Part shown: in pieces, positions 5,257 to 6,196 of the stretch | How the letters are laid out: each line of letters starts with the position of its first letter | How positions within the stretch are numbered: position 1 is the stretch's first letter | Assembly (NCBI GenBank): GCA_946404585.1 | Contig: CAMJEC010000055.1 | Coordinates: 1-6,196 of the forward strand | DNA: 6,196 bases | DNA from: an uncultured Caryophanales bacterium | Lineage (GTDB): Bacteria; Bacillota_I; Bacilli_A; RFN20; CAG-826 | Reading direction: 5' to 3' | Translations under genes and position numbers: made by a program | The notes under the pieces: generated by a model | The model's input: only the letters and a program-made list of their open reading frames with translations | What the model was told of the DNA's origin: nothing | Database searches by the model: none

Positions 5257-5273
5257 GTAAGACTTGAACTCTT

Positions 5274-5280
5274 AGGAGGA
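5274..5280 (+). promoter_or_regulatory. Ribosome binding site of the nucleoside kinase-like gene
   Basis: AGGAGGA with an 8-base spacer to the ATG at 5289; it fixes the start of the TGS-containing protein. Confidence 0.9.
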
Positions 5281-5288
5281 ACTATACA

Positions 5289-6196
5289 ATGCCAATTAAA
5301 GTGGTTTTTAATAACACAGAAAAAATTTATGATGCCCCGGTTACAGTATTAGATGTCGTGGGCAAAGACAAAAACTTTATATGTGCTTATGTTAACGGCC
5401 GTGTCCGTGAACTCACATACACAATTGATAAGGATTCAGAGATTATTCCTTTAACCTGCAAAGATAGAGATGCAAAACCAATTTATGAATCATCTCTTCG
5501 TTTCTTAGTGGCGATGGCTATGCACAATATCCATCCTCATTATGAAATCAGATTTGCTTATAACGTTTCCCGTTCTATCTTCTTACAGATCTTAAATCCA
5601 GGCACAAGTGCTTCTGGTATTATGATCAAAGAATTAGTCGCGGAAATGAATAGACTTGTTTCCTTAGATTTGCCATTAGAAAGAAAGATTGTTTCAAAAG
5701 AAGAAGCTGCTAGAATCTTTACCGAAGATGGTTATCAAGACAAAGTCGATATTTTAAAATATCGTCCAGAAAAGACCGCCCATATTTATACATGCGGCAA
5801 TTACCGTAACTATATGTATAACCGTATGGTGCCATCCACTGGTTATATCAATAGATGGGTTATCAAATATTATCACCCAGGTATCATCATTCAATATCCA
5901 CGTCCTGACTATAATGGTGAGATTCCACCATTTGAAGATGCTCCAACATTTGGTAAGACCTTAAAAAGAGCGCATCAATGGGCTTTAGCGACAGGTTGTA
6001 ACACTATCGTTGGTATTAATGAAAGAATTGAACAAGATGGCGATGTTGAATTTATCACACTTTGCGAACAAAGACACAACCGTCAATTATGTGAATTAGG
6101 TCAAATGATTGAAGATGAAAAAGAATCCATTCGTTTGATTTGTATCGCTGGTCCTTCTTCTTCTGGTAAGACCACATTCGCTAATAGATTAAGAAT
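5289..6196 (+). CDS. Nucleoside (uridine) kinase-like protein with ThrRS-type TGS and second-additional domains, partial
   Basis: The first 302 codons are visible; the frame is open to the right edge. Related proteins are about 550 residues. Residues 1 to about 60 look like a TGS domain (TVLDVVGKDKN, then AYVNGRVREL). About 65-190 resemble the second additional domain of threonyl-tRNA synthetase, ending in CGNYRNYMYNRMVPSTGY at 169-186. A linker follows, then a P-loop kinase domain beginning with RLICIAGPSSSGKTTF, with Walker A G288 to T296. This layout is that of the uridine kinase-like 'nucleoside kinase' family common in Firmicutes and Thermotoga, distinct from compact Udk. Expected reaction: nucleoside plus NTP to nucleoside monophosphate; true substrate is uncertain. 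The ThrRS HxxxH editing motif is absent (R71 and A75 at those places). The gene has its own promoter and is divergent from the atp run. Confidence 0.88.
   Translation, partial: MPIKVVFNNTEKIYDAPVTVLDVVGKDKNFICAYVNGRVRELTYTIDKDSEIIPLTCKDRDAKPIYESSLRFLVAMAMHNIHPHYEIRFAYNVSRSIFLQILNPGTSASGIMIKELVAEMNRLVSLDLPLERKIVSKEEAARIFTEDGYQDKVDILKYRPEKTAHIYTCGNYRNYMYNRMVPSTGYINRWVIKYYHPGIIIQYPRPDYNGEIPPFEDAPTFGKTLKRAHQWALATGCNTIVGINERIEQDGDVEFITLCEQRHNRQLCELGQMIEDEKESIRLICIAGPSSSGKTTFANRLR

Overview
The window is an A+T-rich bacterial chromosome segment of low-GC Gram-positive type. It has a canonical atpI-B-E-F-H-A gene order, strong AGGAGG ribosome binding sites and TTGACA/TATAAT-like promoters. TGA is used as a stop (at the end of atpI) and tryptophan is encoded by TGG, so the code is standard and not the Mycoplasma/Spiroplasma code. 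Protein character, notably the mollicute-like a subunit and the PPi-type phosphofructokinase, suggests a fermentative, probably anaerobic member of the Bacilli near the Acholeplasma/Erysipelotrichales/RF39-type lineages. That placement is inference.

Layout: positions 1-5118 are one tightly packed minus-strand gene run. In transcription order (right to left) it holds an isochorismatase-family cysteine hydrolase (probably nicotinamidase-like), a pyrophosphate-type phosphofructokinase (pfp), and then F1Fo ATP synthase genes atpI, atpB (a), atpE (c), atpF (b), atpH (delta) and the first 292 codons of atpA (alpha), which runs off the left edge. Except for the 43-base gap between the hydrolase and pfp, neighbouring genes overlap or lie 3-16 bases apart. 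No terminator is visible within the run, so co-transcription is likely. Positions 5119-5288 form a divergent intergenic region with candidate promoters for both directions and a 10-bp palindrome. From 5289 to the right edge the plus strand carries the first 302 codons of a nucleoside (uridine) kinase-like protein, with threonyl-tRNA synthetase-like N-terminal domains joined to a P-loop kinase.

How the genes fit together: the c subunit carries a complete Na+-type ligand set with two carboxylates (E24 and E57, plus T58 and Y62). The enzyme is therefore predicted to move Na+ rather than H+. A PPi-dependent phosphofructokinase gene whose stop overlaps the atpI start suggests that an ATP-sparing glycolytic step and the ion-pumping ATPase are expressed together. 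No mobile element, CRISPR array, tRNA or rRNA was seen. The most unusual content is the residue-level make-up of the membrane sector and the operon arrangement, not an unknown gene system.
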